Of a stretch of DNA of 14,442 bases, positions 8,001 through 13,679 are shown in pieces; within the stretch, counting starts at the first letter, position 1, and every line of letters starts with the position of its first letter. The notes below the pieces were generated by a model. That model saw nothing but the letters and a program-made list of their open reading frames with translations, did not search any database and was not told where the DNA came from. The translations under genes and the position numbers were made by a program. Source of the DNA: Nitrospirota bacterium (lineage in GTDB: Bacteria; Nitrospirota; CAKKRA01; 9FT-COMBO-42-15). The DNA lies in contig JACRON010000151.1 of NCBI GenBank assembly GCA_016214425.1, positions 1 through 14,442 of the forward strand. Reading direction: 5' to 3'.

Positions 8001-8547
8001 CTCCTTTTTTAACTGCTGCACCTGCCTTTATCTTTATTGTATTTGAGCTGAGATATTCCTTTGGCAGCACACGGGAAAGAAGTGTGGGGAGGGATAAAAC
8101 AAGGACATTTGCGTCCTGCCTTTTAAGCAGATGATAAAGCATCTTTGCCTGTTCACCAATAACATCAGAAGAAGGCTCAACGCCATCATACGGGATTATC
8201 TCTTTTTCCGGAAAAATAAGAGGCTCTTTGTTAGAGAACCCTTGCATCTCAACCTTCTCCCCTTGTGGGAGAGGCCAACTAACAATCCCCTCTCCCCTCT
8301 GGGGAGAGGGAAAGGGTGAGGGGTGATTTAATCTTAAGAAAAAACTTAAATCCCTTGCAAAGTCCTCTGCCTTTTTCTGATTGGATGCAAGGACGCAATA
8401 ATTCCCCATTCCCTCCTTAATCAGAAGGGATAAAAAAAGGGCTTTAGTAGAACCCAAAAGCCCTGATACAGTTACTTTCTCTCCCTTCCACAGCTTGTCT
8501 GAAACTTGCTGAAGAAGGTGTGCAATATCAATGTCAGTCTCTCTCAT
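5080..8547 (-). CDS. mfd: Transcription-repair coupling factor Mfd carrying an in-frame repeat insertion
   Basis: A DNA translocase that releases RNA polymerase stalled at lesions and recruits UvrA. With the start at 8547 it has 1155 residues, normal for the family. Domains in order: UvrB-like N-terminal module (VTVSGLLGSTKALFL; IIPYDGVEPSSDVIGEQ); the CarD-like polymerase-interacting domain near 480-545 (EGDYVVHIQHGIGRYEGL); and an SF2 helicase core with Walker A GDVGYGKT (634-641), DEEH box (735-738), TATPIPRTL, ESGLDIPSANTII and QLRGRVGRS (about 905). The TRCF C-terminal domain follows (GAGNILGKQQSGHISAVGFE). Residues about 75-98 are an odd Pro/Gly-rich insert (HPSPFPSPQRGEG...) encoded by a dispersed palindromic repeat. 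The frame is open to 8622, but that extension lies in another repeat; MRETD at 8547 aligns better with family N-termini. It precedes the parvulin cluster. Confidence 0.95.
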   Translation of the reverse strand: MRETDIDIAHLLQQVSDKLWKGEKVTVSGLLGSTKALFLSLLIKEGMGNYCVLASNQKKAEDFARDLSFFLRLNHPSPFPSPQRGEGIVSWPLPQGEKVEMQGFSNKEPLIFPEKEIIPYDGVEPSSDVIGEQAKMLYHLLKRQDANVLVLSLPTLLSRVLPKEYLSSNTIKIKAGAAVKKGDNEAELNRDDFPVTGTGEFSVRGGIVDVFTPYLKNPVRLDFFGDAVETIKEFDIETQRSISEIDEAIVFPLKHSEDIALVSIFDYLSQDTIWAIDEPEDIMKGAVEYEKKIKEGFEEAKERDEDALEPEKIYISYGEASSLINGKGKLELNSLSIKDESEGSVIFQISSIEGIGILPLKRDKKAITEKEKPEDFFEILVDKLKALREDNNIIIICPTKERAEKIQHLFMEYKLNVPFANETESGVDSHHICLALGELSAGFSFPEIGLIVITEDEIFGRRIKHRPPKPSKLGQIISSFTELNEGDYVVHIQHGIGRYEGLKRLKVSGYESDFLHIKYAGNDKLYVPVDRLNMVQKYIGVEGKAPHIDKLGGTSWEKAKTKVKRAAELIAKELLELYAHREVAKGISYSPDEQLMEEFETSFEYDETPDQLTAIDDIKRDMEKQRPMDRLICGDVGYGKTEVAMRAVFKAVADNKQAALLVPTTILAEQHYQTFKERFAPFPMSIEMLSRFRTSQEQKEIIKNVAEGKIDIIIGTHRLLQKDIVFKDMGLVIIDEEHRFGVKHKERLKELRKNVDVLTLTATPIPRTLQMSMVGIRDLSIINTPPPDRLSIRSVVAKFDKRLIREAIMKELNRGGQVFFVHNRVQTIAQMANFLKDMVPEARIAVAHGQMNERALEDVMSKFVNKEYDVLLSTTIIESGLDIPSANTIIINNAHKFGLAELYQLRGRVGRSPVQAYAYLLIPSTFGEGEDAGGKTLSDIAKKRLQAIRELTELGAGFRLAMRDLEIRGAGNILGKQQSGHISAVGFELYTKLIENTIRKMKGEDVEEEFDSVINLPVSAFIPDDYIADSLQRLNMYKRLASIRESSEIENIKAEMIDRFGSLPEPVSSLLNIIEIKSIAIANNITNIEAKAGGVEIRFLKGKVIPKGLAEKLIKRYGRDIRFSSEYSFLLKIPISRWNELFERLKITLQGLSNV
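8254..8325 (-). repeat. GC-rich palindromic repeat inserted in frame within mfd
   Basis: About 72 bases with two nested hairpins. One is a perfect 10-bp stem CCCTCTCCCC with a 3-base loop (about 8288-8310). The other is an imperfect stem built from CCTTCTCCC and GGGAGAGG (about 8253-8274). The outer minus-strand sequence CCCCTCACCCT is shared with the copy between mfd and rfaE2. The length is compatible with the frame, and the stretch is translated as Pro/Gly-rich residues within Mfd. The base composition contrasts sharply with the surrounding gene. Confidence 0.8.
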
Positions 8548-8557
8548 TTCCGCATGT

Positions 8558-8664
8558 CTCACCCTTCCCTGACCCATCCCATTAAGAGAGGGGTAACAAG
8601 GGGTTGCAACCCCTTGTTGCAAAGATGTATCCCCTCTCCCCTTGCGGGAGAGAGTTAGGGTGAG
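8558..8664. repeat. Composite palindromic repeat between rfaE2 and mfd
   Basis: The segment is bounded by an 8-base inverted repeat, CTCACCCT (8558-8565) and AGGGTGAG (8657-8664). Inside are a perfect 24-bp palindrome at 8595-8618 centred on GGTTGCAACC, and a CTCTCCCC/CGGGAGAG hairpin (about 8634-8653) like that inside mfd. It begins a few bases after the rfaE2 stop codon and ends 10 bases before the mfd ATG. It therefore fills the whole intergenic region. It could terminate rfaE2 transcription or shape the mfd leader. Confidence 0.75.
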
Positions 8665-8667
8665 GGG

Positions 8668-9153
8668 TTAATCTTCTCTATATTTTTCCAATACCCTCTC
8701 CACAATCCCTGTTGTTGACGCCCCTTCAATAAACGGAATAGCAATAACCCTGCCTCCCCTTGCCTCTACAATATCCCTGCCAACAATCTTATCTATTGTC
8801 CAGTCCCCGCCTTTAATCAATACATCAGGCTGGAGCTTCTTTATCACATTATAAGGCGTATCCTCATCAAACATGGTAACATAATCTACCATCTCAAGGG
8901 CTGCCACAACCTCTGCCCTTTCTGACTGGGAGACAATTGGTCTCTTATCGCCTTTTATGCTTTTAACAGATGAATCGCTGTTTACAGCAACTATGAGTAT
9001 GTCGCCATATCCCTTTGCCTCTTTAAGATATCTAACATGGCCAACATGAAGGATATCAAAACAGCCGTTGGTGAAGACAACCTTTTTGCCCTCTTTTCTT
9101 AATCTATCTAAGATAGGCATTAGTTCATCCTGTGTCATAACCTTATCTGTCAT
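8668..9153 (-). CDS. rfaE2: D-glycero-beta-D-manno-heptose 1-phosphate adenylyltransferase (RfaE domain II)
   Basis: A 161-residue nucleotidyltransferase matching the stand-alone second domain of HldE/RfaE. It transfers AMP from ATP to heptose 1-phosphate, giving ADP-heptose for the lipopolysaccharide inner core, in the cytoplasm. The signature FTNGCFDILHVGHVRYLKEA (about 28-47) contains the HxGH nucleotide-binding motif. Further family blocks are VAVNSDSSVKSIKGDKRPI, VDYVTMFDEDTP, PDVLIKGGDW and the C-terminal GASTTGIVERV. The kinase domain fused in enterobacterial HldE is absent and must be encoded elsewhere. The start at 9153 has no strong Shine-Dalgarno; a second Met at codon 6 is an alternative. 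Downstream of the gmhA pair but separated by a palindromic element, it probably still belongs to the same heptose pathway unit. Confidence 0.93.
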   Translation of the reverse strand: MTDKVMTQDELMPILDRLRKEGKKVVFTNGCFDILHVGHVRYLKEAKGYGDILIVAVNSDSSVKSIKGDKRPIVSQSERAEVVAALEMVDYVTMFDEDTPYNVIKKLQPDVLIKGGDWTIDKIVGRDIVEARGGRVIAIPFIEGASTTGIVERVLEKYRED

Positions 9154-9181
9154 TAGTTACCCACTTATTAATGATTCTCCA

Positions 9182-9306
9182 TAAGGCTGCTCAAAAAGTC
9201 CCAGATGCGAGGCGGAGCGAGGGGTCGCACCGGAGCATACATTTTAGTATGTGAGGATGCGAACCCGAAGCGACAACGAAGCAGATGGGCTTTTTCAGCA
9301 GCCTTA
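9182..9306. mobile_element. Palindromic MITE-like element with terminal inverted repeats
   Basis: A 125-base element bounded by inverted ends TAAGGCTGCT (9182-9191) and AGCAGCCTTA (9297-9306). The inverted repeat continues inward imperfectly over about 25 bases (CAAAAAGTCCCAGATGC against GCAGATGGGCTTTTTCAG). An internal stem forms from CATAC and GTATG around the centre (about 9236-9251), flanked by TCGCA/TGCGA. It carries no gene. Its right end supplies the TAA stop of the deoxyhypusine-synthase-like gene. The T-rich arms could act as a transcription terminator in either direction. The outer TA may be a target duplication. Confidence 0.75.
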
Positions 9307-10248
9307 CAGTCCCTCTATCACTGCTGCTGCGAGCAGCGGCAGCATAATCTCATGATGCCCTGTTAATGAATAGCCCCTGCCTCCGCCAATGGTCGGTCTT
9401 TTAACAACATTTGTGTTCGGCCTGTAGTGCTGTATAAAGTCCATGTTCACTGTTGTAAAGTCCTTTAGCCTGTATCCGAGATTGCGGACAACTGATACTG
9501 CCTTTAAAAAGACCTCTGGCATAAGCACAGCAGAGCCTAAATTAATATAAACACCTTTTTCTAAACCTGAAACCATAGAAACAAAGCTCTTAAAGTCTCT
9601 CATAGAGCCTTCGCCAATAGCAGCGCCATCTGCTGAAGGGTGCATGTGTATTATGTCTGTGCCAATGGCAACATGCACAGTAACAGGAACATTAAACCTC
9701 ATGCCTGCTGCAAGGATGCTGTTGTTATTATATCTGAAATCCTTTTTTATAAGCAAATTACCCACTGCCTTGCCAATACCAAGGCCTTTTTTCACACCAT
9801 TTTTCACTGCCTCATTTAGCAATCTTCCTGTTTCTTCTGCCATGCCAAATGAGCCGGTAACAAGCTCATGGTCAACATCTTCTGATGTGTGGCCAACATA
9901 GGCAAGCTCAAAGTCATGGACAATGCAGGCTCCGTTCATTGCAATATGCGTAATAATGCCCCGCTTCATTAAATCTATGATAATTGGGTTTAGGCCAACC
10001 TTTATTGGATGAGCGCCCATTGCCAATGTAATGGTCTTGCCCTTTTTCTTTGCTAATACTATAGCATCAACAACCTCTTTAAAGTTTTTTGCGGTGAGGA
10101 TATGAGGAAGGGAATTAAGAAGGTATTTTAAACCAGTGCCTTTTTTATACGGCATTGCAAACTCATTTTTCTTAACCTTGCTCTTTCTTGATTTTAATGA
10201 ATATGTTTTTATCTTTGAAAGGTCAATGGCAGGATATTTTTTTGTCAT
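9304..10248 (-). CDS. Deoxyhypusine synthase-like protein in the heptose operon
   Basis: A 314-residue protein. By eye it follows the deoxyhypusine synthase fold order: GAHPIKVGLNPIIIDLMKRG (78-97) with GACIVHDFE (106-114) match the N-terminal NAD-binding region. HPSADGAAIGEG (203-214) matches the 'TDGSxGD' segment. EIMLPLLAAAVIEG ends the protein like the SLVFPLL tail. True deoxyhypusine synthase transfers the aminobutyl group of spermidine to a lysine of eIF5A, which bacteria lack. Bacterial relatives make homospermidine or are uncharacterised. The catalytic lysine near the C-terminus does not seem present: Ser or Thr stands at the aligned site. The start overlaps the gmhA stop by ATGA, so translation is coupled, which hints at a role linked to heptose or envelope metabolism. 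The stop codon lies within a palindromic element. Confidence 0.75.
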   Translation of the reverse strand: MTKKYPAIDLSKIKTYSLKSRKSKVKKNEFAMPYKKGTGLKYLLNSLPHILTAKNFKEVVDAIVLAKKKGKTITLAMGAHPIKVGLNPIIIDLMKRGIITHIAMNGACIVHDFELAYVGHTSEDVDHELVTGSFGMAEETGRLLNEAVKNGVKKGLGIGKAVGNLLIKKDFRYNNNSILAAGMRFNVPVTVHVAIGTDIIHMHPSADGAAIGEGSMRDFKSFVSMVSGLEKGVYINLGSAVLMPEVFLKAVSVVRNLGYRLKDFTTVNMDFIQHYRPNTNVVKRPTIGGGRGYSLTGHHEIMLPLLAAAVIEGL

Positions 10249-10817
10249 TTGCCAAAGATCTCCTCTTCAATTAATTCGCAAAGGATATGGCCAAAGGTAA
10301 TATGCGTCTCCTGAATCCTGGGAGTCTTGCTTGTCGGCACAATAAAGGCATAATCAACAATGCCTGCAAGCTTGCCGCCTGTTCCGCCTGTTAATCCGAT
10401 TGTCTTTATATTCATCTCTTTGGCTGTCATAACACCCTTTAAAACATTATTTGAATTCCCGCTTGTGCTGATTGCAATTGCAACATCGCCCTCTTTGCCG
10501 AGCGCCTTTATCTGCCGCACAAAGACCTCTGAAAAGTCATAGTCATTGCCAATGCTTGTCATCACAGCCATATCTGTATTTAAGGCAATGGCGGGCAGCG
10601 GCGCCCTGTCCTTTAAAAACCTGTTTACAAACTCGCCTGCAATATGCGAAGCATCTCCAGCACTGCCGCCGTTTCCAAATAGCATCACCTTTCCGCCATT
10701 TTTGCATACAGAGACAATGAGATTAGCAGCCTTTCTTATCCGCTCCTCATTCTCTTTTGCAAAGCGAATCTTAACCTCAGCAGACTCCTCAAAGGCCTTG
10801 ATGATTCTGTTATCCAT
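10245..10817 (-). CDS. gmhA: D-sedoheptulose 7-phosphate isomerase GmhA
   Basis: A 190-residue SIS-domain isomerase. It converts sedoheptulose 7-phosphate to D-glycero-D-manno-heptose 7-phosphate, the first step to ADP-heptose for the lipopolysaccharide core, in the cytoplasm. Family signatures: FGNGGSAGDASHIAGEF (47-63), containing the metal-binding His58 and Glu62 positions; IALNTDMAVMTSIGNDYDFS; ISTSGNSNNVL (sugar-phosphate binding); GLTGGTGG; and the C-terminal IQETHITFGHILCELIEEE, which supplies the Gln and His metal ligands. The length is typical. It is first in its transcription unit. A TATAAT 8 bases upstream of the ATG and the absence of a Shine-Dalgarno suggest a leaderless message. 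Its stop overlaps the next gene by four bases (ATGA). Confidence 0.96.
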   Translation of the reverse strand: MDNRIIKAFEESAEVKIRFAKENEERIRKAANLIVSVCKNGGKVMLFGNGGSAGDASHIAGEFVNRFLKDRAPLPAIALNTDMAVMTSIGNDYDFSEVFVRQIKALGKEGDVAIAISTSGNSNNVLKGVMTAKEMNIKTIGLTGGTGGKLAGIVDYAFIVPTSKTPRIQETHITFGHILCELIEEEIFGK

Positions 10818-10825
10818 AGGGATTA

Positions 10826-10831
10826 ATTATA
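10826..10831 (-). promoter_or_regulatory. -10 box of the gmhA operon
   Basis: A perfect TATAAT on the minus strand ends 8 bases before the gmhA ATG at 10817. At 17-base spacing the -35 is TTTAAA (10849-10854), matching four of six consensus positions. The 8-base gap (TAATCCCT) holds no Shine-Dalgarno, so transcription probably starts at or beside the ATG. Confidence 0.5.
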
Positions 10832-10867
10832 CCTTGCCTTTCTAATTTTTTAAATCTTTTTCTTTTA

Positions 10868-11386
10868 CTAATTCTTTAATAACTCTTCATCAAGTTTATT
10901 AATTATCTCATCTAATTTATTTATCAAATCAAGTCCATTGCTATTTTCAATTATATCTGTTTCTAATATTTTATTAATGATCCTTACAGAATAGTCTTTT
11001 TCCTTTTGCAGGTAAGCCCCTCTCTGCATTATTTCTATTTGTGCATTTAAAATCTCCAGTTTGCTTGTCATATTATTAACTCTTTCAAAGACGGTTCTAT
11101 TCTTAGCGACTAAGTCGGACTTCATGAGTTCTCCCCACATTGCTCTTTTATTCTCCATATTAAAATAACCATTCGGAAAACCTTTCTTCCAAAGAGTTTC
11201 ACGAAGTTCTTTAAGCATCTTGTAATAATCTACAATATCATCCTTTAGGATTAGCAAGAGGCTTTTTAAGATTTCTTTTTTATCTTGTGCTTCCTTCTTA
11301 AATTGCCTATCCTGTAGCCGCTTTTCTACGAAAAAGGTCAATAAACCACCAGTAATAACGCCTATAAGCATTAAAAATATTTCCAT
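10868..11386 (-). CDS. Small membrane-anchored coiled-coil protein of unknown function, third gene of the restriction-modification island
   Basis: A 172-residue protein. One hydrophobic helix at the N-terminus (about 3-20, FLMLIGVITGGLLTFFV) is followed directly by basic residues (EKRLQDRQFKKEAQDKKE). This fits an N-terminal anchor with the rest in the cytoplasm. The remainder is highly helical with heptad-like spacing: LKSLLLILKDDIVDYYKMLK; then NNMTSKLEILNAQIEIMQ; then NGLDLINKLDEIINKLDEEL. There is no catalytic motif I recognise. It starts 12 bases after the putative restriction gene, has no obvious Shine-Dalgarno, and shares the AT-rich, Lys/Ile/Asn-rich composition of the island. It was probably acquired with it and is co-transcribed. 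A role in defence is inferred only from position. I do not recognise the family. Confidence 0.7.
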   Translation of the reverse strand: MEIFLMLIGVITGGLLTFFVEKRLQDRQFKKEAQDKKEILKSLLLILKDDIVDYYKMLKELRETLWKKGFPNGYFNMENKRAMWGELMKSDLVAKNRTVFERVNNMTSKLEILNAQIEIMQRGAYLQKEKDYSVRIINKILETDIIENSNGLDLINKLDEIINKLDEELLKN

Positions 11387-11398
11387 ACAATTTTACTA

Positions 11399-12562
11399 TC
11401 AATCGTTTCCTATGGCATTCTTAACCAATTTATAAGTCTTCTCAACACCTCCTATGTTCTCATATATCTTCTTTATGGGCTTTAACTCTGTAACAGAGTA
11501 ATAAAATATTTCATCTTGAATTAAATCTTCTAACAAGTTTATTGAAAATAAAGCATATCTTGTTTCATCTAATGGGCTTACCTTTAATGAAGATATATAA
11601 GAACCATCTTCTTTATAGAAGGTTTTGATCTTTTCAAATAGCTCCTTAATCTTGCTGATTAATTGTGTAAGTTCATTTGGCTTTAGTTCAATCTTGGAAT
11701 AAAGAAAGTCAATACAGTATGTAATTTTAGAAATATCTTCCAGTGAAATATTATTGTTGATATAGCTTAAGAGATAAATAAACCAGAGATTAGCATTTTG
11801 TGGAATCTTATTTATGTTATCCAGGATAAAACAAACTTTAAAAAAGCTGTCCAGATCCTTTGGTATAATTTTTACAATATTGTTCTCATCAATCACACCC
11901 TGTAAAAGATGGGAAAGCTTCTCTTTATTTATATCAATTAGCTCGTGCTGAAAATCTAATATAAAGAGTTTTGCATTAATAGAATTCCATATTTGTTGAA
12001 GTGATGGATCATTTTTTACTCTCCTTAATAACTGTTTACCCGTAATTTTATACACTTCTCTGTTACCCCAGGCAGGAGCAACACCTTCAACACCACTTTT
12101 CAGTATCCATGATGCAGGAATAAAAGCAAATTTAGTAGGAGCTTCTTTGAATAAATAAAGGAAATTTATATTTTTGGGGGTCCGTTCTCTCTTTCCTTTT
12201 ACCTTCTTTCCTACTTTTGAAGTTTTAAAATCAAAAATATAATCCTCTTGTATATCTCCACCACCATATTGAAATTCAATTTCTACTTTTTCATCATCTA
12301 TCTCTGCAATAAAATCAGCATCTCTTGAAACACCACCCTTCCTTAAAAACCATAAAAATTTATCACCGCCCGATTTGTAAAGATTGACCTGTTTCTTAGG
12401 ATATAGTTCTTTTACTTTGTCTTCCAGCCACTCAAGAACCTCTAACTCAGCAATTGCCTTTTTCTTCATATCCTTTCTGTATTCCAAATAGGTGCGGGCT
12501 CTTATATCACTGGATTGGGCATAAACAGTCTTTGCATCTAATTTCATATTTTCAATTACCAT
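11399..12562 (-). CDS. Putative type II restriction endonuclease paired with the adjacent methyltransferase
   Basis: A 387-residue protein of no family I can name. The inference of a restriction enzyme rests on position and a possible nuclease core. Its ATG overlaps the methyltransferase stop by 7 bases, the usual layout for a cognate pair. Residues 69-100 show a strand-rich block, FLWFLRKGG then SRDADFIAEIDDEKVEIEFQ. This can be read as a PD-(D/E)XK-type site with Asp83 and Glu96-x-Gln98, similar in form to the ExQ variant known from BglII. A Glu94-x-Glu96 reading is also possible. A strong Lys/Arg patch follows (KVGKKVKGKRERTPKN). The C-terminal half (about 200-387) is helical and Ile/Asn-rich, perhaps for target recognition or dimer contacts. 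The alternative start at codon 6 has no better ribosome site. An unrelated DNA-binding defence role cannot be excluded. Confidence 0.6.
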   Translation of the reverse strand: MVIENMKLDAKTVYAQSSDIRARTYLEYRKDMKKKAIAELEVLEWLEDKVKELYPKKQVNLYKSGGDKFLWFLRKGGVSRDADFIAEIDDEKVEIEFQYGGGDIQEDYIFDFKTSKVGKKVKGKRERTPKNINFLYLFKEAPTKFAFIPASWILKSGVEGVAPAWGNREVYKITGKQLLRRVKNDPSLQQIWNSINAKLFILDFQHELIDINKEKLSHLLQGVIDENNIVKIIPKDLDSFFKVCFILDNINKIPQNANLWFIYLLSYINNNISLEDISKITYCIDFLYSKIELKPNELTQLISKIKELFEKIKTFYKEDGSYISSLKVSPLDETRYALFSINLLEDLIQDEIFYYSVTELKPIKKIYENIGGVEKTYKLVKNAIGND

Positions 12563-13629
12563 AATCTTGTCTGATAGTTTTTCAAACCTTTTACTGCTTC
12601 AAAGGCAATCTCAGAATTTATCTCATAACCTACTCCATTTCGTTTTAAATCTGCTGCTGCTAAGAGTGTAGTCCCAGAGCCAGTAAAAGGGTCAAGGATT
12701 TTTTCAGTCACATAACTAAATGCCTTGATTAGCCTATAAGGAAGTTCATAAGGAAATGGTGCAATATGATTTCGCCTATCTCCACTTCCTTGGGGTTTCA
12801 TTACCCACACATCACTCTTTTTTATAGATAACCAGAATTCTTTATCTAATTTTGATTGTTCTTTTTGTTCTTTTGTCAGATGACCGTATTTATTAAAGCC
12901 TTTTCTTTCAGGCTTATCAAACTCTAATATAAATTCGTGCATGTTATTAATCAGAATTCCACCAGGATAGGGATATGTTCCAAAATGGGCCCTTACAGCA
13001 TTTGTCTTATGCCATACAATGTCTCGCTTAAAAATAAAACCGATTTTTTCGCACACATCAATAGTTCTTCCAACTAAATTTAGAGTTCTAAAACCCCCAT
13101 TTTCAAGCCTTATAGGGAGGTTCATAATGTTTATAAACGCCTTTCTTCCTGGCTGCAAGACTCTATAAACTTCTTTCCATACTTTACTTATTTTTTCAAA
13201 CCATTCATCAACATCGTGTATATCGCCAAGGTCATTTTCAATTGGCTCTCTGGAATACATCTTTGTATTAAAATATGGTGGTGAGGTAATCATTAAATGA
13301 ATACTATCATCAGGCAAGTCAACCATTTCCATTGAATTTTTAACAAAGACTTTTTGTATTGTTTCATTTATCTCAATAATATGTATTTTCTCAATATCTA
13401 TTTTCTTCTTTTTTGGCCTATACTGGATGGTATGCTCATAATGTTTTAATTCATTTAAATCAAAACGCATCTGTCCACTGGTAGCAATTTGAGCTTTAAT
13501 AATCTGTTTATTGGCAAGATTATGAAGCATCTTTACTGATATATTAAGATACTTGGCAGCTTCTATTGCTGACAGATATGCTCTGTTTTTATAATCTTTA
13601 GATTCTATTTTTAGCGTCTGTTCTTTCAT
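12556..13629 (-). CDS. Site-specific DNA methyltransferase (TSPPY class) with N-terminal helix-turn-helix
   Basis: A 357-residue enzyme. Residues about 18-65 form an excisionase/MerR-like helix-turn-helix (YLSAIEAAKYLNISVKMLHN, ATSGQMRFDLNELKHYE). After a basic linker (RPKKKKIDIEK) comes the catalytic domain. Motif IV TSPPY is at 115-119, ahead of the AdoMet-binding motif I DPFTGSGTT at 313-321. This permuted order marks the beta class. TSPPY favours N4-cytosine methylation, though some N6-adenine enzymes share it. It should protect the genome from the overlapping endonuclease. The N-terminal DNA-binding domain could let it repress its own promoter, a control known for some C5-methyltransferases of restriction systems. 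The promoter has TTGACA and TAGAGT at 17 bases, 10 nt from the ATG, with no Shine-Dalgarno. Confidence 0.92.
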   Translation of the reverse strand: MKEQTLKIESKDYKNRAYLSAIEAAKYLNISVKMLHNLANKQIIKAQIATSGQMRFDLNELKHYEHTIQYRPKKKKIDIEKIHIIEINETIQKVFVKNSMEMVDLPDDSIHLMITSPPYFNTKMYSREPIENDLGDIHDVDEWFEKISKVWKEVYRVLQPGRKAFINIMNLPIRLENGGFRTLNLVGRTIDVCEKIGFIFKRDIVWHKTNAVRAHFGTYPYPGGILINNMHEFILEFDKPERKGFNKYGHLTKEQKEQSKLDKEFWLSIKKSDVWVMKPQGSGDRRNHIAPFPYELPYRLIKAFSYVTEKILDPFTGSGTTLLAAADLKRNGVGYEINSEIAFEAVKGLKNYQTRLW

Positions 13630-13639
13630 TTATCAATAT

Positions 13640-13668
13640 ACTCTACTATGCATCACTATAGATGTCAA
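13640..13668 (-). promoter_or_regulatory. Promoter of the restriction-modification island
   Basis: On the minus strand TTGACA (13663-13668) is followed after 17 bases by TAGAGT (13640-13645, four of six consensus bases). Ten bases separate the -10 box from the methyltransferase ATG, so the leader would be at most a few nucleotides, and there is no Shine-Dalgarno. It lies just past the stop of the beta-ketoacyl synthase-like gene and would drive the whole three-gene island independently. Confidence 0.6.
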
Positions 13669-13679
13669 CAATTTCCATT

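Noticed and set aside
8548..8622. 25-codon N-terminal extension of Mfd beginning at 8622
   Set aside because: The codons fall within a palindromic repeat, the peptide has no similarity to Mfd N-termini, and the MRETD start fits the family better. A start at 8577 (internal Met) cannot be fully excluded.
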